Positions 1 to 10,381 are shown, numbered from the stretch's first letter. The stretch: 64,000 nt of DNA from an uncultured Prevotellaceae bacterium (GCA_900315455.1 OMZE01000006.1:62001-126000); one strand, 5' to 3'. The notes: generated from the sequence alone by a model not told the origin. Program-made: numbers and translations.

Positions 1-52
1 TAATGATTTTTAAGAATATGTTATCAACTTTACTCATAGGCTCTTGCAGTTT

Positions 53-1486
53 TTATACGATATATACTTCAGGCATCCTAATTTTGAACTCGGGGTCAAT
101 ATTGTGACATTGCTCTTTTACAATACCACGGCGATGAATAGCAGGATTCAGACAATATAGTTCAAACTCTTCTTTATTTACATCTGCAACATATCTCCAA
201 TGAGGGAAAAGAAGTTTCATATATCCAGTTGCTATGCGCTTTATAGCCTTTGAATCACGGACATCTGCTTTCTTTTCAAACTTACACAACTGATCAAATA
301 ACAGTCCATACGTGTTATTTGTACGCATAGTGTGTAATATTTCCGAGAAATATTCAACATTTATAGTCCAGCCTTTAAATATCATACTGCTGTTGATACG
401 AGGCAAAAGCCATCCTTCAATAAAACAATGAAAACGGTCTAGTAAAGCTGATTCACGGAAATTCTCAGGAAGAGAATCAAAATACATTGGTGAAATAGGG
501 CGATGTTGTTCTGTCAATGGTATATTCCCCATAAGCATCAATCCACATTCTGATGTAAATTCATTGTTATCAATAGTGGTTTTCCCACTTTCAAGATATG
601 ACTTTAAAGCAGCTTGGATTTCGGCTGGTTCTTGAAAAACTATGGTTTGTATCTCATCAAATACAGTAAAATCATGATTTTTGATGATACCATTCTGCTG
701 CTTTGCCTTATCATAGAATAGCTTTGCACGGGTCACTTTACCACCGCTGACTAGCCATCCATATTTTGACAAATTACCGAATACATATGATTTTCCTGTT
801 CCTTTGGGTGCTAACTCTATGACGTTTAGTCTCGGTTCTGCAAAAATAAGGAGCCGTGTTATAAACTCTAACTTCTGAGTTTCATTAGCAAAACCATCAG
901 GGTCGTATTCCATGGCTGATAGCAACAAGTCCATCCATTCTGTTGTGGTAAAGTGCTGGCGTGCTTCAGCGAGATATCCGATGTCAACAGAACTATATGG
1001 CTTGAATGGCTTGTAGTCCACCATTTGAACATGGAATTTCTTCCCGTCATTATCAGGAAGCAGACAGAGTTTCACGATACCCCATTTTTCACCATCTACA
1101 AGTTCGCCTTGGTGCTTATTGTATGTAAACTCAGGTATTATTCCCTCACGGAGTTTTATTCCGTAGTCAGGGATTGCAAATTGCTTTTGTCCCTTTACCA
1201 AGTCAATGTAAATTATGAAACGTGCAAGAAGAACAACTTCTTGACCAGATACTATTCTGTCTTTGACTGACCCAGAGTTTGCGGGGATAACCTGATCAAG
1301 AAATTTGGTCAACCCCAATGTATCTATTTCGCCAGTTTGGACATTCAAATAACGTTTTAGCAGGAAGTCCTTGACAAAAGCAGGAAGATTTCGACCTGCA
1401 AATATACTATTGGTTTTCTCAGGATCTTTGTAAATTGACATCTGAGAAAAATACATTCTTATTTTTTCACTTATTTCTGCTTTCAT
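53..1486 (-). CDS. brxL: BREX protein BrxL (short, ATPase part only)
   Basis: Last gene of the BREX operon, 11 bp after pglZ. Seen: an AAA+-like core with Walker A APKGTGKS at residues 226-233 and Walker B-like FTVFDEIQ at 273-280, preceded by about 220 residues of mixed N-terminal domain. The best match by reading is BrxL, the Lon-related ATPase of type 1 and type 4 BREX. Known of the family: type 1 BrxL is about 680 residues and carries a C-terminal Lon-protease-like domain after the ATPase. This protein has only 477 residues and ends about 200 after Walker B, so that domain appears to be absent. Inference: it works as a DNA-binding motor in phage exclusion without a protease-like part. There is no sign of a frameshift at the 3' end; the stop is followed by AT-rich DNA running off the window. 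Confidence 0.82.
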   Translation of the reverse strand: MKAEISEKIRMYFSQMSIYKDPEKTNSIFAGRNLPAFVKDFLLKRYLNVQTGEIDTLGLTKFLDQVIPANSGSVKDRIVSGQEVVLLARFIIYIDLVKGQKQFAIPDYGIKLREGIIPEFTYNKHQGELVDGEKWGIVKLCLLPDNDGKKFHVQMVDYKPFKPYSSVDIGYLAEARQHFTTTEWMDLLLSAMEYDPDGFANETQKLEFITRLLIFAEPRLNVIELAPKGTGKSYVFGNLSKYGWLVSGGKVTRAKLFYDKAKQQNGIIKNHDFTVFDEIQTIVFQEPAEIQAALKSYLESGKTTIDNNEFTSECGLMLMGNIPLTEQHRPISPMYFDSLPENFRESALLDRFHCFIEGWLLPRINSSMIFKGWTINVEYFSEILHTMRTNNTYGLLFDQLCKFEKKADVRDSKAIKRIATGYMKLLFPHWRYVADVNKEEFELYCLNPAIHRRGIVKEQCHNIDPEFKIRMPEVYIV

Positions 1487-1497
1487 TTTTCTATGAA

Positions 1498-3918
1498 TTA
1501 AAAGCCACCAAAGAGATCATCCTCCTTGGCTCCTGTTGTTATGTTGATTCTGAAATCTCTCATGACATTACCTATCACTAGAGACACAATATCACATTTT
1601 TCATTAACTGAAATTGGCTCACTCTCAAATAGGTCTCCTCCAATCTGATGTAAGGCATATCGGATGCCATCATATTCCACGACTGGAATTTCTATAGAAG
1701 GAATGTTTTTGATACGGAACTGGATAACAGGATTTGCCCCATTCAATTCCAATGTCAAAATATCTGCAGACCATTCTGCATCTACAACGTAGCTTGAAAT
1801 GATGAAGATAGGAACCAACACTTCCTCAGGTGTACATCCTCCATGAATACCCTGCCCCTTAGGAACTTTATTGCAAAGAGAATTGTGTCTCAAAGCACAA
1901 ACAGTCTTTCCGTCTTCCAAGCGGAAATAATTGTCATCTTTTGTCCATGTACCGTTTCGTTTCAGAGCGACGCGTCCATGGTGATCAGGCTCAACACCGT
2001 TAAGGCCGAGTCCTTTGCACAACTGAGATAGATAAGTCAATCCATGATCTGAAATAATCGCAATCTTTTTGCCATTATATTTCATAACAATGTCTTCTAT
2101 AATATCTCTCACCAATCTTACTTCCTTGATAATTGTGTTAGGCCATAGATTTGTGGGTTGATGAGCAAGACTGTCCAAATCTCCCATTTTCATTAGCGTC
2201 TCATAATCAGGTAACAGTTTTTGCAAATCTGCTTTGTTTATGTCTGTTTTTGATGGAAGAAGTGCTCTAGCAATTTTGATGTCATTGAGGAAAATGTTCT
2301 GGTCGTTCTTCTCTCTTATAATTTCCTTAATCAAGGGAATCCATTCTATTCCAAGGCCATCCACCCAGTAGAATACCTCGATGTCTCCTCTGCCATGAAG
2401 AAGTGTTCTAGTCGTGCTGAATGATTGGTACCAACTGTCAAAAGACACCTCAGTGCCATTAAGTGATCTGATTTCAGCGTCAATCTCAGCTGTATACAAA
2501 TTTGAAAGCTTAGCCTTTTTGTATTCTTTCATATATGCAGGCAGCCAATCAGGTATGTTCACAGATACGCCAAGAGGTGTGGAGCAATAGTAGTATAAAT
2601 CTGGGTAGAAAGACTTGATTTGGTCAACGCTAATCATTCCTTTGCCCAGCCATGATATGGCAAGTTCTTTTTCCTTGGTCGTAATGCCGGTGCAGTATTT
2701 CAATGCACTAGCAGCGTTGTATTTGCTTGCTATTGCCTGCAATCTACTATTCAAAGTTGATTCCACCCCTTCGCGAAGAACGACATTTCTTTTAGCAGCT
2801 TCTCTAAGGCAGTATTGTCTGATGGACATCTCCGATTCAATCTCTGTCATATCCAATACCATTTGCTCGATTAAGTCATTTCCAGTAAAAGTAGTCGTCT
2901 TGGAGAGAATCCGACAAATAAAACCATCGCCATCTTGGTTTAGTTGATAATACCGAGCCAATAACCAACGTTCATATTGACCAGGATAATCAAACCACAA
3001 CTTTATAAAGGCTTCGTGAGAGTCTATATTCGAGATGGAGAAATAGTTATTAACATACTTGCTGAAACTAAATCCATTACTAATATCAATTTGCGATGCT
3101 AATTCTTGCCATTTATCACCATCACCAAGGGCTTTGGTCATTCCACCAAACTGTAGTTGCAGACCTTTGTTGAGAAACTCATACGCATCATAACACGGAA
3201 CAAAAGAAAAAGCATTATCAGGCTGTGCGTAAATAGCATTGGCGAAAATGGACTTTGATGTACATATGATGTTTGGCGTAACCTGTTTATCGGCATCTTT
3301 CCAGATGTTTAGCCACTCACGTATTGTCCTGACAACGGTATAATGTTTTTCCAATCCCTTTACACCGTAAGTATTACCATTTGTGATAATAAGGCGATAC
3401 GTCAACCCTCTATTTTCTGTTTTCAGCCTCCAGATTGTACTTTGGGTATCCTTTTTGAATGATTCCATCTTTCCCTCCAGGCCAACAATCGGCACATATA
3501 CACGCTGATGTTTCTCTACTGCTTTTGCATTGGCTTCTATTGCCTTTATAGTTTTTAGCAAGGCATCGAAGGTCTTCTTCTCGTCATTTTCATAGAAACG
3601 AGCCAATTCTGAGAATGGTGCGATAACACAGTTTGCACCATCCATCTTCTTGATATGGTGTTTAATGCGCTCTGCCAATTCGGTATGAGTAATCATCAAG
3701 TCTGGATAATCAGGGTCAATCCACTTGTCAACACTTTGTACAATGGAATCCATTTCTTCTTGCACGAAGTCAACAAACAGACTGCAATCTCGGAAGTTAT
3801 CAAATAAAACGAACCTAATGGGATATCTGTTTCGTGTTGAGATATCCAAGCCCGTTTGCTCTATATCGGCTATTACCTGAGCTTTCAGTTCTTCAAAGTT
3901 GATATATTCACTGTACAT
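1498..3918 (-). CDS. pglZ: BREX alkaline-phosphatase-like protein PglZ
   Basis: The C-terminal half shows the PglZ alkaline-phosphatase-superfamily fold: a metal-site segment FYWVDGLGIEW around residue 520 and IAIISDHGLTYL with D624/H625, followed by a DHHGR segment near 645. The N-terminal 500 residues are a helical region usual for PglZ proteins, and 806 residues is a typical length. PglZ is the one protein present in every BREX type, and its metal-dependent hydrolase fold is required for exclusion. The start overlaps the end of brxC by 11 bp, which suggests translational coupling. The gene is AT-rich like the rest of the island. Confidence 0.9.
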   Translation of the reverse strand: MYSEYINFEELKAQVIADIEQTGLDISTRNRYPIRFVLFDNFRDCSLFVDFVQEEMDSIVQSVDKWIDPDYPDLMITHTELAERIKHHIKKMDGANCVIAPFSELARFYENDEKKTFDALLKTIKAIEANAKAVEKHQRVYVPIVGLEGKMESFKKDTQSTIWRLKTENRGLTYRLIITNGNTYGVKGLEKHYTVVRTIREWLNIWKDADKQVTPNIICTSKSIFANAIYAQPDNAFSFVPCYDAYEFLNKGLQLQFGGMTKALGDGDKWQELASQIDISNGFSFSKYVNNYFSISNIDSHEAFIKLWFDYPGQYERWLLARYYQLNQDGDGFICRILSKTTTFTGNDLIEQMVLDMTEIESEMSIRQYCLREAAKRNVVLREGVESTLNSRLQAIASKYNAASALKYCTGITTKEKELAISWLGKGMISVDQIKSFYPDLYYYCSTPLGVSVNIPDWLPAYMKEYKKAKLSNLYTAEIDAEIRSLNGTEVSFDSWYQSFSTTRTLLHGRGDIEVFYWVDGLGIEWIPLIKEIIREKNDQNIFLNDIKIARALLPSKTDINKADLQKLLPDYETLMKMGDLDSLAHQPTNLWPNTIIKEVRLVRDIIEDIVMKYNGKKIAIISDHGLTYLSQLCKGLGLNGVEPDHHGRVALKRNGTWTKDDNYFRLEDGKTVCALRHNSLCNKVPKGQGIHGGCTPEEVLVPIFIISSYVVDAEWSADILTLELNGANPVIQFRIKNIPSIEIPVVEYDGIRYALHQIGGDLFESEPISVNEKCDIVSLVIGNVMRDFRINITTGAKEDDLFGGF

Positions 3919-6900
3919 ATTTCAAAAGGACATCAAGTATATAGCCATCTTCTTTTTCAATGATTTCATTCACGATGTCTTTTAACTCACCTGATGGGAT
4001 CATTTTTACTTTTCCTGCGAGTTCATTTCGTTTGGAAGCAATGTCAATTGTCGACTTTGGTTCATTCGCAAATCCTCCACTGCTTGCATTGCTCCCCCCT
4101 GTATACCCGACTCCGGTGGTCCCGCCATTTGTTGGGCTTCCACTGGTGGTCTGTTGTTGGGAGATACGCCAGTCTTTTAGTTTTTCACGAACTTCAAGTT
4201 CTTTCCATAGCCCCACTTCACCTTCAAGATGTCCGTGAAGATACTCCATTGCTTTAGGAATCTCTATATCTTGAAGGTTGACTATCTCCACGTCTTTCAG
4301 GAAATTGTCGAAACCTTCCTTAAAATTGCCACCGTTTTTCTCAATCAGTAGGTTACCCCATTCTATCTTCTGGTCTTCGTAACCCTTGATTGCACTATTG
4401 AGCAATTGGGGATTCTTCATACTTTCAGGATCACTGACAACCTTGATGATATCATCAATGAGTTGAGACATTTTCTCCGTATTGTATTCACTGGTCGAAT
4501 ATTTTAATGACCACAGAGGATAACCTTTCAATTTTGCATATTCATGTAGAATGGCCCATCGTGCATCTTTCAGTGAACTGATATCTGAATAGCCTTTCAA
4601 CTTTTTCAGTGAGAACATTGCTATTAGATATTTGCATAGCTTGCCAGCTTCCTTGCTCTCAAACATGAAGTTCAGTTTCTGAGAAGTCCTTCCTGATTCC
4701 CATGCCTTGAAAAGTTCTACAACATCATCAATAATGTGCTGTGAGGATCGTTGTTTGCCATTGGTGTCGAAAATCTGATTGATATATTTCCTCATAGCAA
4801 AGGCCACCATAGCCATGGAAGCATAACTTTGGAAGAGTCCGTAAGGTGGTTCTGTTAACCCAATTAGTTTTTCTCCAAGATTAAAGGTTTGGTTCTTATT
4901 GGTATGACGCCCCGAAAGCCATTCATCAACATAATCACACACCTTCTTTAATGGATGTTGGGGATCAACATCTGATTTCCATTGCAGATTATCATCTACA
5001 CTATCCTGCAATAAGAACTCTACATGACGTCCTTGACCGCCACAAGAAGGAGAGGCAAGAATGTCTTGTTTTGTGTTGAATGAAAGAATAGCGTCCACTG
5101 TTGCCTTTACAGATGCCTTCTTCCAGTATGTCACAGAACTTTTAGTTCGAATAATATCCAAGGATTCAGGTCCTGCTTCAAAAATAGATGGAGCAATGGT
5201 CATATTGATGGTAGAAGACAACTTGCTACCTGATATGGTGAGAGTGTCGCCCCTTAGATAAAAAGTCACATTACTTCCCCTCATCCTGGTCGTCCATTCG
5301 GTTATCATGTCGGAGGCATTCTTCGCATAGGTCTTCTGCTGGTTGGCCAGGCCGTGACGTTGAGCACACTGGGCATTTGCTTGATATTCTATGAACCGCT
5401 CATAGTTCTTATCACCAAGATACGCTTCCATCATAACAAATACAGTATTCCTAAATCTGTCTTCCTTGCTGTTGCGCTCTGCGATGTCTTTGAGGTCGAA
5501 CATTTCCGATTGTGTTTTTGCAACCATAATAGCAAGGAATATTTCATAGCCTCTCGCATCACGTTGAGTATTCTCAATTCGGCTAAGGAGAGTATACTCA
5601 TTTCCTTGTTTTGAGAAGAACTGATAACACAAAGGCCTGTTCACCTGTTTGAAACTCTTGTCGAAACTCGATCGAGCTGCGTCTCCGAACTTGACTACTT
5701 GATCTGTATATAGAAAATTGCTCGACACCAATTCTTCTTTTATTTTCTGTATTTCTTCGCCAGGCAGAGCCGTAAACAAAATGGAGTAGTTACCATTGGG
5801 TTGGCGTTGAATGATACTTTTGTCGTTTAGAAAATCAAGAATTTCACTTAATTCTTGTTCAACTTCGGTGCCGACAAACAATGACTCTATATTTGCTGTA
5901 CTTGGAGTCACTGTATCACTATTGGCTATGTTGTTCAGTGCATTTAGAAGCAGAATACCCTTAAAAACCCTCAGATAATTTTCACCAGCTGCTTCTACGG
6001 CAAGGTGGTGGCTATTGTATCTTTCTGTCACCGCTCCAAACCGTGTCGTGTCACTTTCGAAGTATTCCTGAACATAATCCCATAGGAAGTCGCTTGTGAT
6101 TGTTCGCTCATTGGCATAATTGTCTTCGCTATCGAGAAAATCTCTGACGGTGTCACTGGCAAGAAATTCAAATACACTTCGACTGGAGCTGCCAGCCTCT
6201 CGTGCATAGTATGTTGCAAGATTGGCAGTTGAAGGATGCAAGGGGAATAAATTCTTAATATTGTCGATTGTCTCTTCAGTGTTTGCCGACGATTGAGAGA
6301 AAATATTTAGTAAATCATTGTGAAGAGAGAAGAATCTTTCTTTACGAAGTTTGTAAGTGGTGTCATCAACAACCTTGAATTTCTTCGACATAATCTTGAA
6401 CGCCGAAACGGGTTCCATATTATAAATCATGTAGTGATAACGTCCTTTTGTCTTTTCACGTTCATCTTCATTTAGCGTCAAAATAGCCGATGGGTGAGAA
6501 ATAAGGAGAAAATAGCTGTCATTTTCTGGATTCATCATCGCTTCACTGATTCTTTGCAGTTGTACGATGAGACGCTTGGCAATGCTTGAAGTCATGATTT
6601 CTGTGAACTCATCCCAGATGATGAGCATACCGTCAAAGCCCTTTTCTCGTAGCTTTTCTTGTACTTCAAAAATCCATTGTTGGATATTATTACCTTGCAG
6701 ACGAATGTCAATGCCTGCTACACGCTGTGCATTGCGCACTCGTTCGAGAACTTCTGTGTTGCCAGCCATGAGCAATTGTTTCAGCTTCTTCAAGTCGGGA
6801 GCAACGCTACTTAATATTATATTGTTGTCTATGAGCGACTGCCAAATAACTGGCTGTTCTTCGATATGTTGAACAAGTGTGTCAAAATCAGTCTGCACAA

Positions 6901-7351
6901 CAATGTTTATACCTGCAGCATTTAATGCATTTTTAATTTCCTTTTGCAGCTGAAGCGATAAGTCTTCTTCGTGGGCAATACTCTGTTGGCCATACAAGTT
7001 TACAGGGAAAAGACGTTTTTGTAAACGTACATTTAAGATTGAAGAACGTAGCTTTTCGTACTTCTCCTTTTTGTATTCATCCTCAATATATTCTGAGATG
7101 TCATCTAATGGGTCACAAAACAAATGCTTCAAAACTGCTCCTGCATGTGATTTCCCCGTACCATACGTACCTGCAATCCATATAGACTTGTGGCTGTCTG
7201 CATCATTGTTGCGAACAGCCTTAATCATATTATTCAGAATACCATCAAACTGGTCATTGGCTATAAATGTTTTCCATTCTCCAAGACCCTCTTCTTGTAT
7301 GTTGTAAGCAGGTCGCATCGACCTAAGAGTTACTATATCGCTGTATTTCAT
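3908..7351 (-). CDS. brxC: BREX P-loop ATPase BrxC/PglY
   Basis: Large ATPase of 1147 residues. Walker A GTYGTGKS is at residues 61-68, Walker B-like LIIWDEFTE at about 243-251, then a conserved segment near 290 containing FLLISHPSA. A Gly/Ser/Thr-rich linker around residues 1070-1100 precedes a small helical C-terminal domain. Length and motif order match the BrxC/PglY family, the AAA+ ATPase of BREX complexes. It starts 3 bp after the stop of the upstream small gene and overlaps pglZ by 11 bp, so the operon is tightly packed. BrxC is thought to be a core scaffold and motor of the complex; the exact reaction is not established. Confidence 0.9.
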   Translation of the reverse strand: MKYSDIVTLRSMRPAYNIQEEGLGEWKTFIANDQFDGILNNMIKAVRNNDADSHKSIWIAGTYGTGKSHAGAVLKHLFCDPLDDISEYIEDEYKKEKYEKLRSSILNVRLQKRLFPVNLYGQQSIAHEEDLSLQLQKEIKNALNAAGINIVVQTDFDTLVQHIEEQPVIWQSLIDNNIILSSVAPDLKKLKQLLMAGNTEVLERVRNAQRVAGIDIRLQGNNIQQWIFEVQEKLREKGFDGMLIIWDEFTEIMTSSIAKRLIVQLQRISEAMMNPENDSYFLLISHPSAILTLNEDEREKTKGRYHYMIYNMEPVSAFKIMSKKFKVVDDTTYKLRKERFFSLHNDLLNIFSQSSANTEETIDNIKNLFPLHPSTANLATYYAREAGSSSRSVFEFLASDTVRDFLDSEDNYANERTITSDFLWDYVQEYFESDTTRFGAVTERYNSHHLAVEAAGENYLRVFKGILLLNALNNIANSDTVTPSTANIESLFVGTEVEQELSEILDFLNDKSIIQRQPNGNYSILFTALPGEEIQKIKEELVSSNFLYTDQVVKFGDAARSSFDKSFKQVNRPLCYQFFSKQGNEYTLLSRIENTQRDARGYEIFLAIMVAKTQSEMFDLKDIAERNSKEDRFRNTVFVMMEAYLGDKNYERFIEYQANAQCAQRHGLANQQKTYAKNASDMITEWTTRMRGSNVTFYLRGDTLTISGSKLSSTINMTIAPSIFEAGPESLDIIRTKSSVTYWKKASVKATVDAILSFNTKQDILASPSCGGQGRHVEFLLQDSVDDNLQWKSDVDPQHPLKKVCDYVDEWLSGRHTNKNQTFNLGEKLIGLTEPPYGLFQSYASMAMVAFAMRKYINQIFDTNGKQRSSQHIIDDVVELFKAWESGRTSQKLNFMFESKEAGKLCKYLIAMFSLKKLKGYSDISSLKDARWAILHEYAKLKGYPLWSLKYSTSEYNTEKMSQLIDDIIKVVSDPESMKNPQLLNSAIKGYEDQKIEWGNLLIEKNGGNFKEGFDNFLKDVEIVNLQDIEIPKAMEYLHGHLEGEVGLWKELEVREKLKDWRISQQQTTSGSPTNGGTTGVGYTGGSNASSGGFANEPKSTIDIASKRNELAGKVKMIPSGELKDIVNEIIEKEDGYILDVLLKYVQ

Positions 7352-7354
7352 AGG

Positions 7355-7807
7355 TTACTTGTTTTCTGTTTTAAGATAGTGATTTACTATAAGTTCACGA
7401 AATTCAATCCTAACAGATTGGTCTTGTAGCAGATCCCATAATCCATCGTCAAGGTGTGCATACTCAATGTTTTCTTTTAAAAACTTAGGAGAAGGCGTGT
7501 GCCATTTGTGATCTGGAATCTGACCTCCTTTCCATTTTATGTCGTAATAAATCTCTCGAATAGAATGAAAAAACGGTTTGAAATAGGGTGCAGCTTTTCT
7601 ATTCGGCTCATATTGAGCACATAGCTCTTCGTAAATAGCTTTAAGTTTATTCTCATAAGTTATTTTGTTCCCAAGCAAAACACCATCTTCTATACCTTTG
7701 ATAATCGCGAGAAAATATAGTGGTTTGGCATTTGATGGAGCACCAAATGCAATGCCTCTATGAATGGAGAGTAAACCATTCTTATAATATGAGATTTTAA
7801 GATTCAT
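7355..7807 (-). CDS. Small BREX-linked protein, possible sulfur-binding-domain-like
   Basis: About 150 residues between brxP and brxC. I chose the ATG at 7807, 5 bp after the brxP stop; the reading frame extends to an ATG at 7834 that would overlap brxP. Seen: an N-terminal KPLYFLAIIKGIEDG helix, a central PFF segment, then a WHTPSPKF stretch and a C-terminal HLDDGLWDLLQDQ helix ending in ELIVNHYL. This arrangement resembles the N-terminal domain of many HNH endonucleases and the sulfur-binding domain of type IV enzymes that read phosphorothioate DNA. No nuclease motif is present. Inference: a stand-alone DNA-reading subunit serving BrxP. The family assignment is by eye and weak; the gene itself is well supported by its tight fit in the operon. 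Confidence 0.6.
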   Translation of the reverse strand: MNLKISYYKNGLLSIHRGIAFGAPSNAKPLYFLAIIKGIEDGVLLGNKITYENKLKAIYEELCAQYEPNRKAAPYFKPFFHSIREIYYDIKWKGGQIPDHKWHTPSPKFLKENIEYAHLDDGLWDLLQDQSVRIEFRELIVNHYLKTENK

Positions 7808-7812
7808 ATTAT

Positions 7813-10314
7813 TTATATAAGCGCTTCTAAACAAGATGTGGAATTCAAATCTTCTCTTAGCGTGATGCTATCAAGCCCCATAGCTAATTCTGCAATCAAT
7901 ACACGGTTATTTGCTGAATTCAAAGCCTTCAAGGTGTTAATGAATACTTGCTTGCTAATTCCAAGAACCCGAAAAGGACCACTTTTACATTCTTCATTAT
8001 AGAAATCAGATACTCTTAGTGAGTGAACTCCTTTATTTTCTGCATATTTATATAGACTATATGCTAATCCTATTTTTGTCATCTCTTCATACCCACCACG
8101 TATATAATTCTTTCCATCTGTTTTTTTGCTCCAATTTAGCGTATCTCCAATTGGCGAATAATCAAAGGTTTGGATAAGTGCAGCAACTGCATTTGTGACT
8201 GTTTTCCCTTTTGATGAATAGCCTTGTTCGTTTATCATCCCTTCCAAGATCTTTCGGTCAAATTCTTGTCCAATCTTTATGTTATTAGCAAACCAATTGA
8301 CAATAAAAGAATGGTAAGACAAATTAGTAAGAATTAATTCCCAAGTTAAACTAGTATCGTCGATATAAATTTGTTGGAGCAATTCTCCAAAACGTGTTAG
8401 TTTGTTCTTGGCATCATTTATTTCGGCATCCTTGAGCCATGCCTTAAACCCATCCACTTGGGCGGTTCCAAGAGAATTGCTCTGCCAAAAATATTCGGGG
8501 TCTACTAGATACTCTTGTAGCCATTCTTCTCTAAAGCCAAAGGTCTTATAACCTTGGATTTTTGTTTCTTCGTTATTGTTCATATTTTTAATCATTCTAA
8601 TGCAATCTGCCGAAATACAACCCAAATCGTGTGAATTTAGACACTTTAGGCAATGAATACACTTTGTTCTGTCAATATATACATTCGGTAAAATGGATAA
8701 AGCACCTGATGGACAATCTACTTCACAAACCTCGCAATGGACACAATAAGCACTTTTATATACTACACGTCTTAACAAAAAACTTAATTGTGCAGAAGCA
8801 TTTTCAACAACGAAAGTGTACAGGTTCTTTTCTTTTTCGTATTTGACATAAAATTCAAACACATTGTCAGCATATTTTAAGGATCCTTTATCCATATTGG
8901 AATTACGTTCTACTGTATATTCACATAATGCTGGTAACCATTCATAGATTGGATGAAGTGGATTTTTTACTAATGCTGTAAAGGAATTATTAGCGTCTGA
9001 AAACGAAACAGCGGTCTTCACCAAATCAGTATTTCCTATAGCCTTAATCTTCCATCGTCTTTCCTTAATAAACTCATCTACTTTTCCAATTCTGCTATTT
9101 TTTGACCATAATACAAGTCTATCTGTAAATGGTTTAAGTTCAGAACTATAACACTTTGAAGCAATCATGTCATCCCATGCCGTGGAAAATGGGCAAATTA
9201 AACACCCGACACGAGCTTTCCCATATCGGTATGCCTGATTAATGGGAAGACCATATTTGAAAAGATAAATGAATATTTCAACAGAATTCCAATATATAAT
9301 TGGGTGAGCGTTTACTATAGTAGTATGTTTCCCTTTCCCAATTCTTAAATACGCACCTCGCTTAACACTCTCCTCTGCGCGGACACCATCAAAAGTAAGA
9401 ACCTTGGCTTGTTTATTACTGCCATCAATCTTTAATCCTCTATATAGTGGGGCTGTTTTCATTATAGAACAGCACCATCTATGTGTGTCGCTTGGAGTTC
9501 CGATTTTATCCCAATAACTCAGTACGTTGTCATGATTATGTGCTACAGAGAATCTCAAATCAGGATACAGCTCTTTATAATGCTTTTGAACTTCCTCATA
9601 GAGACTCAATGAAGGGGGCAGCTCATAGCCTGTATCGCTATAGATTACTTCGAATTCGGTGCTAGGGATAGCACGAGTGCATAAATCAAGAACAACCTGG
9701 CTATCCTTTCCGCCTGAGAAGGAGGCCAAGAATTTATCTATCTTAGTAGTTTGATAGATTTTGCGACCTTGCTTCTCGGCTTCTTCAAATGGTACAATGT
9801 CAAAAGAGTCACAATCCTCTTTGATGATAGCCATTTTCGTCTTCGACTTTTTTTCCACCTTGGCGGCCAAAGCTTCATAGTCGAGTTGGTTAGCAGCAAC
9901 ATTTTGGACACTCTTTCGTGCTCCTGCATATTGGATAAAGGTCTCATGAATAAATTCAATGGCTTCACTTTCAAGCAAGAACATATATTCCTTACATCGT
10001 TCCAACATCTTTTTGACGTTGACAGGTTTCAGCCTTAAGGCCTCCATTCCTGGCTGAAATACAACCGTCGCTTCATCGTAGATATTGGCCCCCTTAGCTT
10101 CAAAAACTAGTTCTCCACGATACCAATATTGTTTGTTGATAGCCCATAGCAATGGGTCCTTACAGTGAGGGTATTTCCATCCTAGTTCATTCAACTTCAA
10201 CAAGTCGAGTTCTTCCCAGAACACAGGCCGAGGAGAGTAGCCTAGCGTACCCTCAACAATGCGTGAGTGCAAAAGCACTCCGCCAGTCTCTTTGTCCCAG
10301 GTTATTTTATACAT
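7813..10314 (-). CDS. brxP: BREX type 4 PAPS-reductase-like protein BrxP
   Basis: First gene of the BREX operon, 833 residues. Domains in order: a unique N-terminal 190 residues; a PP-loop/PAPS-reductase domain with SGGKDS at 200-205, a CC pair at 281-282 and GCLICPF at 370-376; a 2x[4Fe-4S] ferredoxin segment with CxxCxxCxxxC at 524-534 and a second set from C552 to C566; then a helical C-terminal domain from about residue 590 that resembles DUF4007. PP-loop plus iron-sulfur architecture is shared with DndC/SspD, which activate sulfur for DNA phosphorothioation. BrxP marks BREX type 4, which lacks the PglX methylase. Inference: this protein chemically marks host DNA, possibly with sulfur. 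A -7 element lies 29 bp upstream. Confidence 0.85.
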   Translation of the reverse strand: MYKITWDKETGGVLLHSRIVEGTLGYSPRPVFWEELDLLKLNELGWKYPHCKDPLLWAINKQYWYRGELVFEAKGANIYDEATVVFQPGMEALRLKPVNVKKMLERCKEYMFLLESEAIEFIHETFIQYAGARKSVQNVAANQLDYEALAAKVEKKSKTKMAIIKEDCDSFDIVPFEEAEKQGRKIYQTTKIDKFLASFSGGKDSQVVLDLCTRAIPSTEFEVIYSDTGYELPPSLSLYEEVQKHYKELYPDLRFSVAHNHDNVLSYWDKIGTPSDTHRWCCSIMKTAPLYRGLKIDGSNKQAKVLTFDGVRAEESVKRGAYLRIGKGKHTTIVNAHPIIYWNSVEIFIYLFKYGLPINQAYRYGKARVGCLICPFSTAWDDMIASKCYSSELKPFTDRLVLWSKNSRIGKVDEFIKERRWKIKAIGNTDLVKTAVSFSDANNSFTALVKNPLHPIYEWLPALCEYTVERNSNMDKGSLKYADNVFEFYVKYEKEKNLYTFVVENASAQLSFLLRRVVYKSAYCVHCEVCEVDCPSGALSILPNVYIDRTKCIHCLKCLNSHDLGCISADCIRMIKNMNNNEETKIQGYKTFGFREEWLQEYLVDPEYFWQSNSLGTAQVDGFKAWLKDAEINDAKNKLTRFGELLQQIYIDDTSLTWELILTNLSYHSFIVNWFANNIKIGQEFDRKILEGMINEQGYSSKGKTVTNAVAALIQTFDYSPIGDTLNWSKKTDGKNYIRGGYEEMTKIGLAYSLYKYAENKGVHSLRVSDFYNEECKSGPFRVLGISKQVFINTLKALNSANNRVLIAELAMGLDSITLREDLNSTSCLEALI

Positions 10315-10342
10315 ATTTCATTTTCATTATATAAAATCAGTG

Positions 10343-10350
10343 CAAAGATA
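10343..10350 (-). promoter_or_regulatory. -7 promoter element of the BREX operon
   Basis: Minus-strand TATCTTTG matches the Bacteroidetes -7 consensus TAnnTTTG and lies 29 bp before the brxP start, leaving a short leader. A TTTTGG tract lies upstream, but its spacing is shorter than the usual 19-21 bp, so the -33 box is unclear. Confidence 0.5.
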
Positions 10351-10381
10351 ATCACAAGCTGTCCCAAAACGTGGTACATGC

